A stretch of DNA of 64,000 nt, taken from contig NZ_BDAW01000014.1 of NCBI RefSeq assembly GCF_001625085.1, positions 62,001 through 126,000 on the forward strand, written 5' to 3'. Origin of the DNA: Nocardia acidivorans NBRC 108247 (GTDB lineage Bacteria > Actinomycetota > Actinomycetes > Mycobacteriales > Mycobacteriaceae). Under the pieces are notes generated by a model, which did no database searches, was not told the DNA's origin, and was given only the letters and a program-made list of their open reading frames with translations. Position 1 is the stretch's first letter. Each line of letters opens with the position of its first letter. The position numbers were made by a program, and so were the translations under genes. Shown here piece by piece: positions 24,059-34,580 of this stretch.

Positions 24059-26098
24059 ATGTCGTCGCCGCAGGATTCGCCCACCGCTACAGCTGTTCAG
24101 GCGAATCGGTCGGGTTCGGGCGGGACGTTCACGGTGGTCGCGGCGATGAGCGGGGCCGTTGCCGCCATGGTGGCGGCGCTGGTGGTCGGGTTGTCGGCCT
24201 CGCAGGCGCTGAGTCTGCTGGGGATTCCGGATCCGGGGCCGCTGACCACCTACGGACTGCCCGCAATGCGGGCGATCGCCGATCTCGCCGCCGCTGTAAC
24301 GGTCGGATCGCTGCTGTTCGCGGCGTTCCTCGCACCCCCGCAGGCGAACGGACTGCTCGATGTGGGTGGGTATCGGGCGCTGCGGCGCGCCGGGAACGCG
24401 GCGCTGGTGTGGGCGGCGGCCGCGGCGCTGCTGGTACCGCTGACCCTGTCGGACACCACCGGGCAACCCTTCATGGACTCGCTGCGCCCGGAGTCGGTGT
24501 GGCGCGCCGCCGACCAGGTCGATGTGGCCGGGTCCTGGCGATTCACCGTCTTCTTCGTGCTCGCCCTCGCGGTCGGCTGCCGACTCGCACTGCGCTGGGG
24601 CTGGACGCCGGTACTGCTGTTGCTCTCGGTGGTCTCCCTGCTGCCCGTCGCGCTGACCGGGCACTCCTCGGCGGGCGGCGCTCATGACATCGCCACCAAT
24701 AGCCTGATCCTGCACCTGCTTTCGGCGTGTTTCTGGGTGGGCGGCCTGTTCGCGGTGCTCGCGTACGCGCTGCGCGACGGCAAATACACCGCGCTCGCCA
24801 CCCGCAGGTTCTCCCTGATCGCGACCATCTCCTATGTGGTGATCGCGATCAGCGGCGTGATCAACGCGTGGATCCGGGTGCCGTGGGCCGATCTGTTCAG
24901 TACTACCTACGGTCGACTGATCCTGGCCAAGGCGACGGCGCTGATCGTGCTCGGAATCATCGGATACCTGCAAAGGCAGCGGGCCATCCCCGTGCTGGCG
25001 AAGGACCCCTCCGATCGCGGCGCGCTCATCCGATTCGCGAGCGTCGAAGCGCTGATCTTCGCCGCCACCGTCGGCCTCGCGGTGGGCCTGGGCCGCACCC
25101 CGCCGCCCGAACTGCGCAGCGTGCCCACCCCGGCCGAGGTCGAGATCGGGTACAACCTGGCCGGTCCGCCGAACCTCGCACGCCTGGCCTTCGACTGGCG
25201 CTTCGATCTGATCTTCGGCACCCTCGCCATCGTGCTGGCCGTGCTCTACCTGCGCGGTGTGGCGCGCCTGCGCAAGCGCGGCGATGCCTGGCCGCTCGGC
25301 CGCACCATCTCGTGGATCGCCGGGTGCGCGGTCCTGCTCATCGCGACCAGCTCCGGCGTCGGCCGCTACGCCCCGGCCATGTTCAGCGTGCATATGGCCC
25401 AGCACATGATGCTGTCCATGCTCGCGCCGATCCTGTTCGCCCTCGGCGGCCCGGTGCTGCTGGCCCTGCGCGCGCTGCCGCCCGCCGGTCGCGACGCCCC
25501 GCCCGGACCGCGCGAGTGGATTCTGGCCGCGGTGCACAATCCGGTGTCGCGCTTCATGACCCAGCCCGTGGTGGCGGCGGTCTTCTTCGTCTCCGGGTTC
25601 TACGCCCTCTATCTGGGCGGCATCTTCGACAAGGCGGTCGGTTCGCACGGCGCGCATCTGCTGATGAACGCGCACTTCCTGCTCAGCGGCTACCTCTTCT
25701 ATTGGGTGGTCATCGGCATCGATCCCAAGCCCCGGCAGGTCGAGCCGATGACCAAGCTGGGCATGGTCTTCGGTTCACTCCCGTTCCACGCCTTCTTCGG
25801 CATCGCGCTGATGAGTATGAACACCGTGCTCGGCGGTTGGTTCTACCGCGGCCTGGGCCTGGGCTGGAACAACGATCTGCTCGACGATCAGCACACCGGA
25901 GGTAGCCTCGCCTGGGCCAGCGGTGAGATCCCGCTGGTGGTGGTGATGCTGGCCCTGCTCATCCAATGGTCGCGCAGCGACAAGAAACTGGCCACCAGGC
26001 TCGATCGCGCCGCCGACCGGGACGACGACGCGGAACTCGCCTCGTACAACGCCATGTACGCCGAGCTCGCTCGGCGTGATCGAGAGGTACGCAAGTGA
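24059..26098 (+). CDS. Fused CopD copper-import domain and CtaG cytochrome oxidase assembly domain protein
   Basis: A 679-residue membrane protein. The N-terminal half (to about residue 390) has some nine helices and a CopD domain (HLLSACFWVGGLFAVLAYAL; GRLILAKATALIVLG). The C-terminal half is CtaG_2/caa3_CtaG (MFSVHMAQHMMLSMLAPILF; LLMNAHFLLSGYLFYWVVIG; LPFHAFFGIALMS) with conserved His residues for copper. It probably moves copper across the membrane and hands it to cytochrome c oxidase. ATG at 24059 is preferred over upstream in-frame codons that run towards the tRNA. It overlaps the dehydratase gene by four bases. Confidence 0.9.
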   Translation: MSSPQDSPTATAVQANRSGSGGTFTVVAAMSGAVAAMVAALVVGLSASQALSLLGIPDPGPLTTYGLPAMRAIADLAAAVTVGSLLFAAFLAPPQANGLLDVGGYRALRRAGNAALVWAAAAALLVPLTLSDTTGQPFMDSLRPESVWRAADQVDVAGSWRFTVFFVLALAVGCRLALRWGWTPVLLLLSVVSLLPVALTGHSSAGGAHDIATNSLILHLLSACFWVGGLFAVLAYALRDGKYTALATRRFSLIATISYVVIAISGVINAWIRVPWADLFSTTYGRLILAKATALIVLGIIGYLQRQRAIPVLAKDPSDRGALIRFASVEALIFAATVGLAVGLGRTPPPELRSVPTPAEVEIGYNLAGPPNLARLAFDWRFDLIFGTLAIVLAVLYLRGVARLRKRGDAWPLGRTISWIAGCAVLLIATSSGVGRYAPAMFSVHMAQHMMLSMLAPILFALGGPVLLALRALPPAGRDAPPGPREWILAAVHNPVSRFMTQPVVAAVFFVSGFYALYLGGIFDKAVGSHGAHLLMNAHFLLSGYLFYWVVIGIDPKPRQVEPMTKLGMVFGSLPFHAFFGIALMSMNTVLGGWFYRGLGLGWNNDLLDDQHTGGSLAWASGEIPLVVVMLALLIQWSRSDKKLATRLDRAADRDDDAELASYNAMYAELARRDREVRK

Positions 26099-27054
26099 GT
26101 GACGTCGCCCAGGCGACCCGGAACAACAAGCGGCTCTATCGATCCGATGTGCGGCGCGCGCGCCGCCTGCTGCACGGCCAGACCCGCAAGACGCCGGTTT
26201 TCCACACCGAGATCGTGGGTCCGCGCGGTCCGGTACCGGTCAGTTTGAAGCTCGAACATCTGCAGCACGGCGGCACCTTCAAGGTACGCGGCTGCCTGAA
26301 CGCGCTGATCCAGGCGGACACCGGGGTCAAGCATGTGGTGATCGCCTCCGGTGGCAATGCGGGGATCGCCGCGGCGCTGGCCAGTGCGGTGCGCGGACTC
26401 CCCTGCACGGTGGTGGTGCCCGAATCCGCACCGCACACCAAGGTCGCGGCCATGTGGTCGCACGGGGCCGAAGTGCTGTGGCACGGAACGACTTACGCGG
26501 AGGCACAGCGCTACGCCGGTCAGCTCGCCCGCGAGCGCGGGGCGATGCAGCTGCACGCCTATGACCTGCCCGCCATCGTGGCCGGTGCGGGTGTGGTCGG
26601 ACTGGAGATCGAGGAGCAGGTGCGCGGTCGCCCGCCGGTGCTGGGGGCGGTCGGCGGCGGTGGACTGGTTGCCGGCATCGCGGTGGCGCTGGGGCTGCGC
26701 GGCCGGGTGATCGGGGTGGAGCCGCACGGTGCGCCGACGCTGAATCGGGCGATCGCGGCGGGCCGCCCGGTGGATGTCGAGGTGTCGAGTGTGGCCTCGG
26801 ATGCGCTGGGGGCCAATCGGATCGGTGATATCGCCATGGAGATCGCGCAGCGGTACGCGGTGCGATCACTGCTGGTCAGCGATGATGCGATCGTCATGGC
26901 GCGGGAGTATCTGTGGCGTGAGTTCCGGATCGTGGTGGAGCCCGCCGGTGCGACGGCGCTGGCCGCGATTCAGAGCGGGGTCTATGTTCCGGCGGCGGGG
27001 GAGCGGCCGGTCATCGTATTGTGCGGTGCGAACACCGATCTCGCGACGCTGTAA
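26095..27054 (+). CDS. PLP-dependent serine/threonine dehydratase
   Basis: A 319-residue fold-type II enzyme that would deaminate threonine or serine. The PLP lysine is in HGGTFKVRG at about residue 64, the substrate loop is ASGGNAGIA, and the phosphate-binding glycine loop is GAVGGGGLVAG. No ACT domain is present, so it is the catabolic, non-allosteric form. The SGGNAG loop, in place of the more common SxGNHAQ, leaves room for another amino acid substrate. GTG start overlaps the CopD-CtaG stop, suggesting co-transcription without obvious functional link. Confidence 0.88.
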   Translation: MSDVAQATRNNKRLYRSDVRRARRLLHGQTRKTPVFHTEIVGPRGPVPVSLKLEHLQHGGTFKVRGCLNALIQADTGVKHVVIASGGNAGIAAALASAVRGLPCTVVVPESAPHTKVAAMWSHGAEVLWHGTTYAEAQRYAGQLARERGAMQLHAYDLPAIVAGAGVVGLEIEEQVRGRPPVLGAVGGGGLVAGIAVALGLRGRVIGVEPHGAPTLNRAIAAGRPVDVEVSSVASDALGANRIGDIAMEIAQRYAVRSLLVSDDAIVMAREYLWREFRIVVEPAGATALAAIQSGVYVPAAGERPVIVLCGANTDLATL

Positions 27055-27183
27055 CCGGTACGCCGAAGTTATCCACAGTGCCGAGTTATCCACAATCGCG
27101 CACCTGCCCCTGTCGCCGCGCCCCGCACCGGTTCAAGCTGGAATCACCACAGCTCAGCACACGAATCGGTAAGGGGGACAGCG

Positions 27184-27630
27184 ATGTACGAGGCGAATAC
27201 CGCGGTGATCGGCAGGGTGGTCACCCATCCCAGTCGCCGGGCACTGCCCAACGGGGAACAGGTGCTCAGCTTCCGGCTGGCCAGCACCACCCGCCGATAC
27301 GATGCCGCTAGCGGGGAGTGGGTCGATGGTGGCACGCTGTATTTGACGGTAACCTGCTGGCGCAAGCTCGTGGAGGGTGTCGAGGCGTCCCTGCAGCGCG
27401 GTGATCCGATCATCGCCTACGGTCAACTCCGCTCCAACGAGTACACCACCCGAGACGGTATGGAGCGCAACGATCTCGAGATGCGCGCCACAGCCCTCGG
27501 CCCCGACCTGGGCCGTTGCACCGCCCCGGTGCTGCGTAAACACTTCGGCCACAACGACCGCCCCGAGGCGTCGCCACAGCCGCCCACCGATGCCGACCGC
27601 GCCGGAGAACCGGCAACTCAACACAGTTAG
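27184..27630 (+). CDS. ssb: Single-stranded DNA-binding protein paralogue
   Basis: A 148-residue OB-fold protein (ANTAVIGRVVTHPSRRALPN, VLSFRLASTTRRYD, VTCWRKLVEGVEASLQRGDP, YGQLRSNEY). It lacks the acidic DDDIPF-like C-terminal tip that recruits partners in housekeeping SSB; it ends in a Pro/Ala-rich tail. It corresponds in position to M. tuberculosis Rv2478c, also a second SSB next to EttA. Likely an accessory SSB used in recombination or stress. Confidence 0.85.
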   Translation: MYEANTAVIGRVVTHPSRRALPNGEQVLSFRLASTTRRYDAASGEWVDGGTLYLTVTCWRKLVEGVEASLQRGDPIIAYGQLRSNEYTTRDGMERNDLEMRATALGPDLGRCTAPVLRKHFGHNDRPEASPQPPTDADRAGEPATQHS

Positions 27631-27640
27631 GCTTGCCCAT

Positions 27641-29317
27641 ATGGCTGAGTTCATTTACCAGATGATTAAGGTTCGAAAGGCGCATGGCGACAAGGTCGTG
27701 CTCGATAATGTGACCTTGAACTTCCTTCCGGGCGCGAAGATCGGCGTGGTCGGCCCGAACGGTGCCGGTAAGTCGAGCGTTCTGAAGATCATGGCGGGAC
27801 TGGACCAGCCGAACAACGGTGAGGCCTGGCTCGCGCCGGGGGCCACCGTGGGCATCCTCATGCAGGAGCCCGAGCTCAATGAGGCCAAGACCGTGCGCGG
27901 CAATGTCGAGGAGGGCCTCGGCGAGGTCAAGGTCAAGCTCGACCGCTACAACGAGGTCGCCGAACTCATGGGCGTCGAGTACACCGACGAGCTCATGGAG
28001 GAGATGGGCCAGCTGCAGGAGTACCTGGACCACGCCGATGCCTGGGATGTGGATTCCCAGCTCGAGCAGGCCATGGACGCGCTGCGCTGCCCGCCGCCGG
28101 ACGAGCCGGTCACCAACCTCTCCGGTGGTGAGCGCCGTCGTGTCGCACTCTGCAAGCTGCTGCTGAGCAAGCCCGACCTGCTGCTGCTGGACGAGCCCAC
28201 CAACCACCTCGACGCCGAATCGGTGCTGTGGCTGGAGCAGTTCCTGGCCAACTACCCGGGTGCAGTCCTGGCCGTCACCCACGACCGGTACTTCCTCGAT
28301 AATGTCGCGGAGTGGATCCTCGAGCTCGACCGTGGCCGCACCTTCCCCTACGAGGGCAACTACTCCACCTACCTGGAGAAGAAGGCCGAGCGCCTCGAGG
28401 TGCAGGGCAAGAAGGATCAGAAGCTGCAGAAGCGCCTCAAGGACGAGCTGGCCTGGGTCCGCTCCGGCGCCAAGGCACGGCAGGCCAAGAACAAGGCGCG
28501 TCTGGGCCGCTACGAGGAAATGGCCGCCGAGGCCGATAAGCACCGCAAGTTGGACTTCGAGGAGATTCAGATCCCCGCGGGTCCGCGCCTGGGCAGCATC
28601 GTGGTCGAGGTCTCCAACCTGGACAAGGGCTTCGGCGATCGTCAGCTCATCAAGGATCTCTCGTTCACCCTGCCGCGCAACGGCATTGTCGGCGTCATCG
28701 GCCCCAACGGTGTCGGTAAATCGACGCTCTTCAAGACCATTGTGGGACTGGAGAATCCGGACAGCGGCACCGTGCGCGTCGGTGAGACGGTCAAGCTGAG
28801 CTACGTCGACCAGAACCGCGCGGGCATCGACCCGAACAAGAACGTCTGGCAGGTGGTCTCCGAGGGTCTGGACTTCATCCAGGTCGGCAATCAGGAGATG
28901 CCCTCCCGCGCATACGTTTCCGCATTCGGCTTCAAGGGCCCGGACCAGCAGAAGCCCGCGGGCGTGCTCTCCGGTGGTGAGCGCAACCGGCTGAACCTCG
29001 CGCTCACCCTCAAGCAGGGCGGCAACCTGATCCTGCTCGACGAGCCCACCAACGACCTCGATGTCGAGACCCTGGGCTCGCTGGAGAACGCGCTGGAGAA
29101 CTTCCCGGGCTGCGCCGTGGTCATCTCCCACGATCGCTGGTTCCTGGACCGCACCTGCACGCACATCCTGGCCTGGGAAGGCAATGACGACAACGAGGCC
29201 GCGTGGTTCTGGTTCGAGGGCAACTTCGAAGCCTACGAGGCCAACAAGATCGAGCGCATGGGTCCGGAGGCGGCACGTCCGCACCGTGTCACCCACCGCA
29301 AGCTGACTCGCGACTGA
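27641..29317 (+). CDS. ettA: Energy-dependent translational throttle protein EttA (ABC-F)
   Basis: A 558-residue ABC-F ATPase that binds the ribosomal E-site and gates the first steps of elongation according to ATP/ADP ratio. Two nucleotide domains each carry Walker A (GPNGAGKSS; GPNGVGKST), signature (LSGGERRR; LSGGERNR) and Walker B with EPTNHLD or EPTNDLD. The linker (KKDQKLQKRLKDELAWVRSG, then ARQAKNKARLGRYEEM) is the P-site tRNA-interaction motif. Start ATG at 27641, where homology begins; the upstream frame overlaps ssb. Orthologue of Rv2477c. Confidence 0.96.
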   Translation: MAEFIYQMIKVRKAHGDKVVLDNVTLNFLPGAKIGVVGPNGAGKSSVLKIMAGLDQPNNGEAWLAPGATVGILMQEPELNEAKTVRGNVEEGLGEVKVKLDRYNEVAELMGVEYTDELMEEMGQLQEYLDHADAWDVDSQLEQAMDALRCPPPDEPVTNLSGGERRRVALCKLLLSKPDLLLLDEPTNHLDAESVLWLEQFLANYPGAVLAVTHDRYFLDNVAEWILELDRGRTFPYEGNYSTYLEKKAERLEVQGKKDQKLQKRLKDELAWVRSGAKARQAKNKARLGRYEEMAAEADKHRKLDFEEIQIPAGPRLGSIVVEVSNLDKGFGDRQLIKDLSFTLPRNGIVGVIGPNGVGKSTLFKTIVGLENPDSGTVRVGETVKLSYVDQNRAGIDPNKNVWQVVSEGLDFIQVGNQEMPSRAYVSAFGFKGPDQQKPAGVLSGGERNRLNLALTLKQGGNLILLDEPTNDLDVETLGSLENALENFPGCAVVISHDRWFLDRTCTHILAWEGNDDNEAAWFWFEGNFEAYEANKIERMGPEAARPHRVTHRKLTRD

Positions 29318-29334
29318 GTCGGCTCACACGGCGC

Positions 29335-29364
29335 ACGCGCGGGTGATTTCCATCGCCCGCGCGT
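29335..29364 (+). terminator. Hairpin terminator after ettA
   Basis: A perfect 9-bp GC stem (ACGCGCGGG at 29335-29343 with its complement at 29356-29364) and a 12-base loop, 17 bases after the stop. The remaining gap to 29678 holds no gene that I can support, only the promoter region of the dehydrogenase gene. Confidence 0.7.
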
Positions 29365-29678
29365 CAGCCGCCGGCTGTTAACCAACGGCTCGCTGTTCAC
29401 TCGGATGAGCACCGATATTGCTCTCGATGAACGGCTATCGAAGAGCGAACTCGACACTTTCGCGTACGCCTGATTGCGTGAAATGTCTTTTGGTGCAAGG
29501 TTTGTCGCGCACGACCTGGTGATTCCGGTCTGCTATGGCCAGTGCCGTACTGCCCGGTTTGCCTGAACCGTGCGACGCGGTGTGACATCGAGACGAATTC
29601 AGCCCGGCGCTACTCGCGTCCAGCTACTCTCGGACCGGCGTCACTTGGTTACGGAAACGAATCCCAGGAGTTGGCGAA

Positions 29679-32600
29679 ATGACGGTCTCGTCCGAATTGT
29701 CCAGCGCGGCTTGGGCTGCGAGTTTGCCCGCGTCGTTGCGAGGCAACCTCGTATCCCTCGAGGAGGCGTATTTCCGTCACGTCGACGCGGGTGACGCGGA
29801 CTGTGCGATCCCCGTGACCTCGACCCAGATCTTCCGCTGCCAGATCGATCTGGCCATGCAGCGCACCGTCGGCTCCGCCAGCCTGCGGGTCTACCATCCC
29901 GAGGACGATGCCGACTTGGGCGCGGCCGTGCAGATGGTCACCGACGATATGCCGCTGCTGGTCGAATCGGTCACCTCCTACCTGAGCCGGATGGGCGTCA
30001 GCGTCAGCGAGGTCGTGCACCCCATCTTCGAGGTCACCCGGGACGCCGCCGGCAACCTGAAAACCGCAGTGCCGCATGAGGTCGACGGCAATGGCGCGAC
30101 CGATCTGCGCGAATCTTGGATGCATGTACAGCTGCACCCCTCTACCAGTCGCGAACAGCTCGAACAGGTGGCGCAGGGTCTGCCCGACGTACTCACCGAT
30201 GTGCGCCAGGTGATCGGCGATACCGAGGCCATGCGCGAGGTGCAGAGCCGGGTCGCCGATGAGCTCGACGCGGCCGCCAAGGCGGGCACCTCTCATTTCG
30301 TGGCCACCGATCTCACCGACTGCGCCAATCTGCTGCGCTGGCTCGCGGACGGTCACTTCACCCCGCTCGGCTATGCCCGCTATGAGCGCAGCACCGTTGA
30401 CGGACAGGCGAAGTCGGTCATGGCCTCGGGAACGGGCCTGGGCGTGCTGGGCTCACTGGACGGCACCGATTTCCGCGTGCCGGACAACAGCGGTGACCAG
30501 CCGCTGCTCATGCTCACCCAGGGCCTGGTCCCGGCCACCGTGCACCGCGCGGTCTACCCGTACTTCGTCGGCGTCGCCGAGATAGACGAATCCGGCAGTG
30601 TCACAGGCGAACACCTGTTCATCGGCGTCTTCACCGTCACCGCCCTGCACGAGAACGTGCTGGACATTCCCGTGATCGAACGCCGGGTGCGCTCGATCAT
30701 CGAGGCCAGCGGTTTCGACCTGGACTCCTTCTCCGGGCAGCAGATGCTCGAGGTCATCCAGTCCTTCCCGCGCACCGAACTCTTCTCCTCGGACGGCGCC
30801 ACCCTGCGCCGCACCGCCAGCGCCGTACTGAATGTCGGTATGCGCCGCCAGGTTCGGCTGTTCCTGCGCATGGACGGCTACGGCCGCTTCGTGGCCTGCA
30901 TGGTCTACCTGCCGCGGGATCGCTACACCACCAGAGTGCGCCTGGAGATGCAGGACATCCTGGTCCGCGAACTCGGCGGCCAATCCATCGACTATTCGGC
31001 GCGCGTCTCCGAAAGCGACCTCGCCAGTGTGTATTTCACGGTGCGGCTGCCCGATGAGGGCGCGATCGCCGACACCTCCGAATCCAATCGGCTGCGCATC
31101 CAGCATCTGCTCGCCGAGGCCACCCGCACCTGGGAAGACCACCTGCGCGATGAGGTGGCCAACTCCACCGTGCTGGATCCGGCCGTGGTGCAGCGCTATG
31201 TCGACGCCCTCCCGGAGAGCTACAAGGAGGATTTCCACGCCGACCGCGCGGTCGCCGATATCCTTCGGCTGCAACGACTCTCCGAGGGCGGTATCGCCCA
31301 GTACCTGTACCGCAATGCCGATTCCGATCCGGGCTGCTGGCGATTCGCGCTGTACATCGGCGGCAGCGGCATCTCGCTGAGCCAGGTGCTGCCGGTGCTG
31401 CAGAGCCTCGGTGTCGAGGTGATCGACGAGCGCCCGCATCAGCTCGAATTCGACTCCGGTCCCGAGCAGTGGGTCTACGACTTCGGCCTGCTGGCCCGGC
31501 CCGAGCTCTTGCGCGCGGCGCTGGACCGCAATATGGACGCCGAACTGGTGGAATCCTCCGCCCGCCTCACCGCCTTGGACGATCAGGTGCGCGGTCTGCG
31601 CGAGCGTTTCACCACCGCGTTCGAAGCGCTCTGGTACGGCCGCGCCGAGGCGGACGGCCTCAATGAGCTGGTCTTGCGCGCCGAACTCGATTGGCGCACG
31701 GTCTCGATTCTGCGCGCTTACGCGAAATACCTGCAGCAGGCCGGATTCCCGTACAGCCAGGCCAATATCACCCGCGTTCTGCTGGCCTATCCGGATGCCT
31801 CGCGCATGTTCGTCGACCTGTTCGCCGCGCTCTTCGACCCCGACTCCGCGGACGAGAGCCATGCCCGCGATCTGGAAGGCGCGGTGCGGCACCGCATCGA
31901 CGAGGTGGTGAGCCTGGACGCCGACCGCATCCTGCGCGCCATCCTCGGCCTGATCAAGGCCACCCTGCGCACCAACTACTACGTCACCGATGCCGAGGGC
32001 AACCCGCGGGAGTACCTGTCCTTCAAGGTGGAGCCGCGTGAGATCGCCGAATTGCCCAAGCCGCGACCTCAATTCGAGATCTTCGTGTACTCGCCCCGGG
32101 TCGAGGGCGTGCACCTGCGTTTCGGTCCGGTGGCGCGCGGCGGACTGCGCTGGTCCGACCGCCTGGAGGATTTCCGCACCGAGATCCTGGGCCTGGTCAA
32201 GGCGCAGGCGGTGAAGAACGCGGTCATCGTGCCCGTCGGCGCGAAGGGCGGCTTCGTGGTGAAGCAGCCACCGGCGGCCACCAACGATCCGGTCACCGAT
32301 CGCCAGGCGCTGCAGACCGAGGGCATCGCCTGCTACCGCACCTTCATCTCCGGTCTGCTCGACGTCACCGACAATGTGGATCGGGCCACCGGACAGGTGA
32401 TTCCGGCCGCGCGGGTGTTGCGCCGCGATGAGGATGACACCTATCTGGTGGTCGCCGCGGACAAGGGCACCGCCACCTTCTCCGATATCGCCAATGATGT
32501 CGCGCAGCAGTACGGTTTCTGGCTCGGTGACGCCTTCGCCTCCGGTGGTTCGGTGGGCTACGACCACAAAGCCATGGGCATTACCGCGCGCGGCGCCTGG

Positions 32601-34580
32601 GAGTCGGTGAAGCGGCATTTCGCCGAAATGGATATCGATACCCAGACAACGGATTTCACCGTCGTCGGCGTCGGCGATATGAGCGGTGACGTCTTCGGCA
32701 ACGGCATGCTGCTGTCGAGGCATATCCGCCTGGTCGCCGCCTTCGACCATCGGCATATCTTCCTGGATCCGAATCCGGATGCGGAGAGGTCGTTCGTCGA
32801 GCGTGAGCGCCTGTTCGCGCTGCCGCGTTCGTCCTGGGCCGATTACGACCGCTCGCTCATCAGCGAGGGCGGTGGCGTCTACGACCGCACGGTGAAATCC
32901 ATTCCGGTCAGCGAACAGGTGCGCGAGGTGCTCGGACTGGCCGCCGACATCAGCGCGCTGTCCCCGCCGGAATTGATTCGCGCCATTCTGAAATCGCCGG
33001 TCGGCCTGCTCTGGAACGGCGGTATCGGCACCTATATCAAGGCCAGTACCGAGACCAATGCCGAGGTGGGCGACAAGTCCAATGACGCGGTCCGGGTCAG
33101 CGCGAATGAATTGCGCGTCAAGGTGATCGGCGAGGGCGGCAATCTCGGCGCCACCGCCCTGGGCCGGATCGAATTCTGCCGGCTCGGCGGCAAGATGAAC
33201 ACCGACGCCCTGGACAACTCCGCGGGCGTGGACTGCTCGGACCACGAGGTCAATATCAAGGTCCTGCTCGACGGTGTGGTCTCGGGCGGTCAACTGCCCG
33301 CGGCCGAACGCAATCCACTGCTGGCCTCCATGACCGATGAGGTCGCGGCTCTGGTACTGCAGGACAACGTCTCGCAGAACTATCTGATGGGCATGTCCCG
33401 CGCCGAGGCGCCGCGCATGCTCAATGTGCACCATCGCGTCATCGCCGATCTGGAGGAGCGCCGCGGCCTGGATCGCGAGCTCGAGGCGCTGCCCAGCGAT
33501 GCGGAGATGAAGATCCGCCAGGAGCACGGCGCGGGCCTCACCTCGCCCGAACTCTCGAATCTCATGGCGCACGTGAAGCTTTCGCTCAAGACCGACCTGC
33601 TCGCCGGGGATCTGCCGGACAGCGCCTACTTCTCGGCGCGCCTGCCGCACTACTTCCCGACCCCGCTGCGCACCCGTTTCGGCACGGCGATCAAGAAGCA
33701 CCGGCTGCGCCGCGAAATCCTCACCACCATGCTGGTGAACGAGGTGGTGGATCTGGGCGGCATCACCTACGCGCACCGCCTCAACGAGGAGACCGGGGCC
33801 ACCGCATCGGATGCGGTGCGGGCCTTCACCGCCGCCACCCAGATCTTCGATCTGCATTCGGTCTGGGATCGCATTCGCGCCGCCGAGATCTCCACGAGCA
33901 TGAAGGACGCGCTCGAACTCGAGACCAAGCGCACCCTGGATCGCGCCTCGCGCTGGCTGCTCAACAATCGGCCGCAGCCCATCGCGGTCGGTGCGGAGAT
34001 CCATCGGTACGCTCGCGAGGTGGGTCAGCTCGCGCCCAAGGTGCCGGGCTGGTTGCGCGGACACCATATCGACACGCTCAATGAGCAGTCGCAGGCCATT
34101 GTCGACCGGGGCGCGCCCTCGGACCTGGCGACCGAGGTGTTCGGGCTGCTGAATCTCTTCCCGCTGCTCGATGTGATCGATATCGCCGATATCACCGATC
34201 GCGGGGGTGAGGAGGTAGGCGCGCTGTACTACGCGCTCAATGATCACCTCAAGATCGATTGGTTGTTGCAGGCGGTCAGCCACCTGGAACGCGGTGATCG
34301 CTGGCATGCCCTCGCCCGGCTCGCCCTGCGCGACGATATGTACGGCTCACTGCGCTCGCTGACCCTGGATGTGCTCTCCGCGGGTGACCCGGAAGAGACG
34401 GCCGAGGAGAAAATTGCATACTGGGAGTCGAAAAATCAGTCTCGACTGGGTCGCGCCCGCGCCGCCCTCTCGGAGCTGTTCGAGTCCGGAACCCACGACC
34501 TGGCCACGCTGTCGGTTGCGGCGCGGCAGGTGCGCAGCATGGTGAGCGGGGTGGGTGCGCAATCGGAGGTACCGCGTTGA
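29679..34580 (+). CDS. gdh: NAD-specific glutamate dehydrogenase, large 180-kDa type
   Basis: A 1633-residue enzyme that deaminates glutamate to 2-oxoglutarate with NAD. It has the long N-terminal regulatory region with ACT-like segments (about 1-700), the catalytic core around residues 740-1130 (ARGGLRWSDRLEDFRTEILG; KNAVIVPVGAKGGFVVK with the catalytic Lys), the NAD-binding part (VVGVGDMSGDVFGNGMLLS; KVIGEGGNLGATALGR) and a long helical C-terminus. Length matches the GDH-180 class (Rv2476c is about 1620). ATG at 29679 follows GGAGTTGGCGAA. It overlaps the thioesterase gene by four bases. Confidence 0.95.
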   Translation: MTVSSELSSAAWAASLPASLRGNLVSLEEAYFRHVDAGDADCAIPVTSTQIFRCQIDLAMQRTVGSASLRVYHPEDDADLGAAVQMVTDDMPLLVESVTSYLSRMGVSVSEVVHPIFEVTRDAAGNLKTAVPHEVDGNGATDLRESWMHVQLHPSTSREQLEQVAQGLPDVLTDVRQVIGDTEAMREVQSRVADELDAAAKAGTSHFVATDLTDCANLLRWLADGHFTPLGYARYERSTVDGQAKSVMASGTGLGVLGSLDGTDFRVPDNSGDQPLLMLTQGLVPATVHRAVYPYFVGVAEIDESGSVTGEHLFIGVFTVTALHENVLDIPVIERRVRSIIEASGFDLDSFSGQQMLEVIQSFPRTELFSSDGATLRRTASAVLNVGMRRQVRLFLRMDGYGRFVACMVYLPRDRYTTRVRLEMQDILVRELGGQSIDYSARVSESDLASVYFTVRLPDEGAIADTSESNRLRIQHLLAEATRTWEDHLRDEVANSTVLDPAVVQRYVDALPESYKEDFHADRAVADILRLQRLSEGGIAQYLYRNADSDPGCWRFALYIGGSGISLSQVLPVLQSLGVEVIDERPHQLEFDSGPEQWVYDFGLLARPELLRAALDRNMDAELVESSARLTALDDQVRGLRERFTTAFEALWYGRAEADGLNELVLRAELDWRTVSILRAYAKYLQQAGFPYSQANITRVLLAYPDASRMFVDLFAALFDPDSADESHARDLEGAVRHRIDEVVSLDADRILRAILGLIKATLRTNYYVTDAEGNPREYLSFKVEPREIAELPKPRPQFEIFVYSPRVEGVHLRFGPVARGGLRWSDRLEDFRTEILGLVKAQAVKNAVIVPVGAKGGFVVKQPPAATNDPVTDRQALQTEGIACYRTFISGLLDVTDNVDRATGQVIPAARVLRRDEDDTYLVVAADKGTATFSDIANDVAQQYGFWLGDAFASGGSVGYDHKAMGITARGAWESVKRHFAEMDIDTQTTDFTVVGVGDMSGDVFGNGMLLSRHIRLVAAFDHRHIFLDPNPDAERSFVERERLFALPRSSWADYDRSLISEGGGVYDRTVKSIPVSEQVREVLGLAADISALSPPELIRAILKSPVGLLWNGGIGTYIKASTETNAEVGDKSNDAVRVSANELRVKVIGEGGNLGATALGRIEFCRLGGKMNTDALDNSAGVDCSDHEVNIKVLLDGVVSGGQLPAAERNPLLASMTDEVAALVLQDNVSQNYLMGMSRAEAPRMLNVHHRVIADLEERRGLDRELEALPSDAEMKIRQEHGAGLTSPELSNLMAHVKLSLKTDLLAGDLPDSAYFSARLPHYFPTPLRTRFGTAIKKHRLRREILTTMLVNEVVDLGGITYAHRLNEETGATASDAVRAFTAATQIFDLHSVWDRIRAAEISTSMKDALELETKRTLDRASRWLLNNRPQPIAVGAEIHRYAREVGQLAPKVPGWLRGHHIDTLNEQSQAIVDRGAPSDLATEVFGLLNLFPLLDVIDIADITDRGGEEVGALYYALNDHLKIDWLLQAVSHLERGDRWHALARLALRDDMYGSLRSLTLDVLSAGDPEETAEEKIAYWESKNQSRLGRARAALSELFESGTHDLATLSVAARQVRSMVSGVGAQSEVPR

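Noticed and set aside
30453..34307. A 1284-residue open frame on the minus strand
   Set aside because: It lies fully antisense to the well-conserved NAD-glutamate dehydrogenase. It is rich in His/Arg/Gln/Gly as expected for a GC-rich shadow frame and has no domain.
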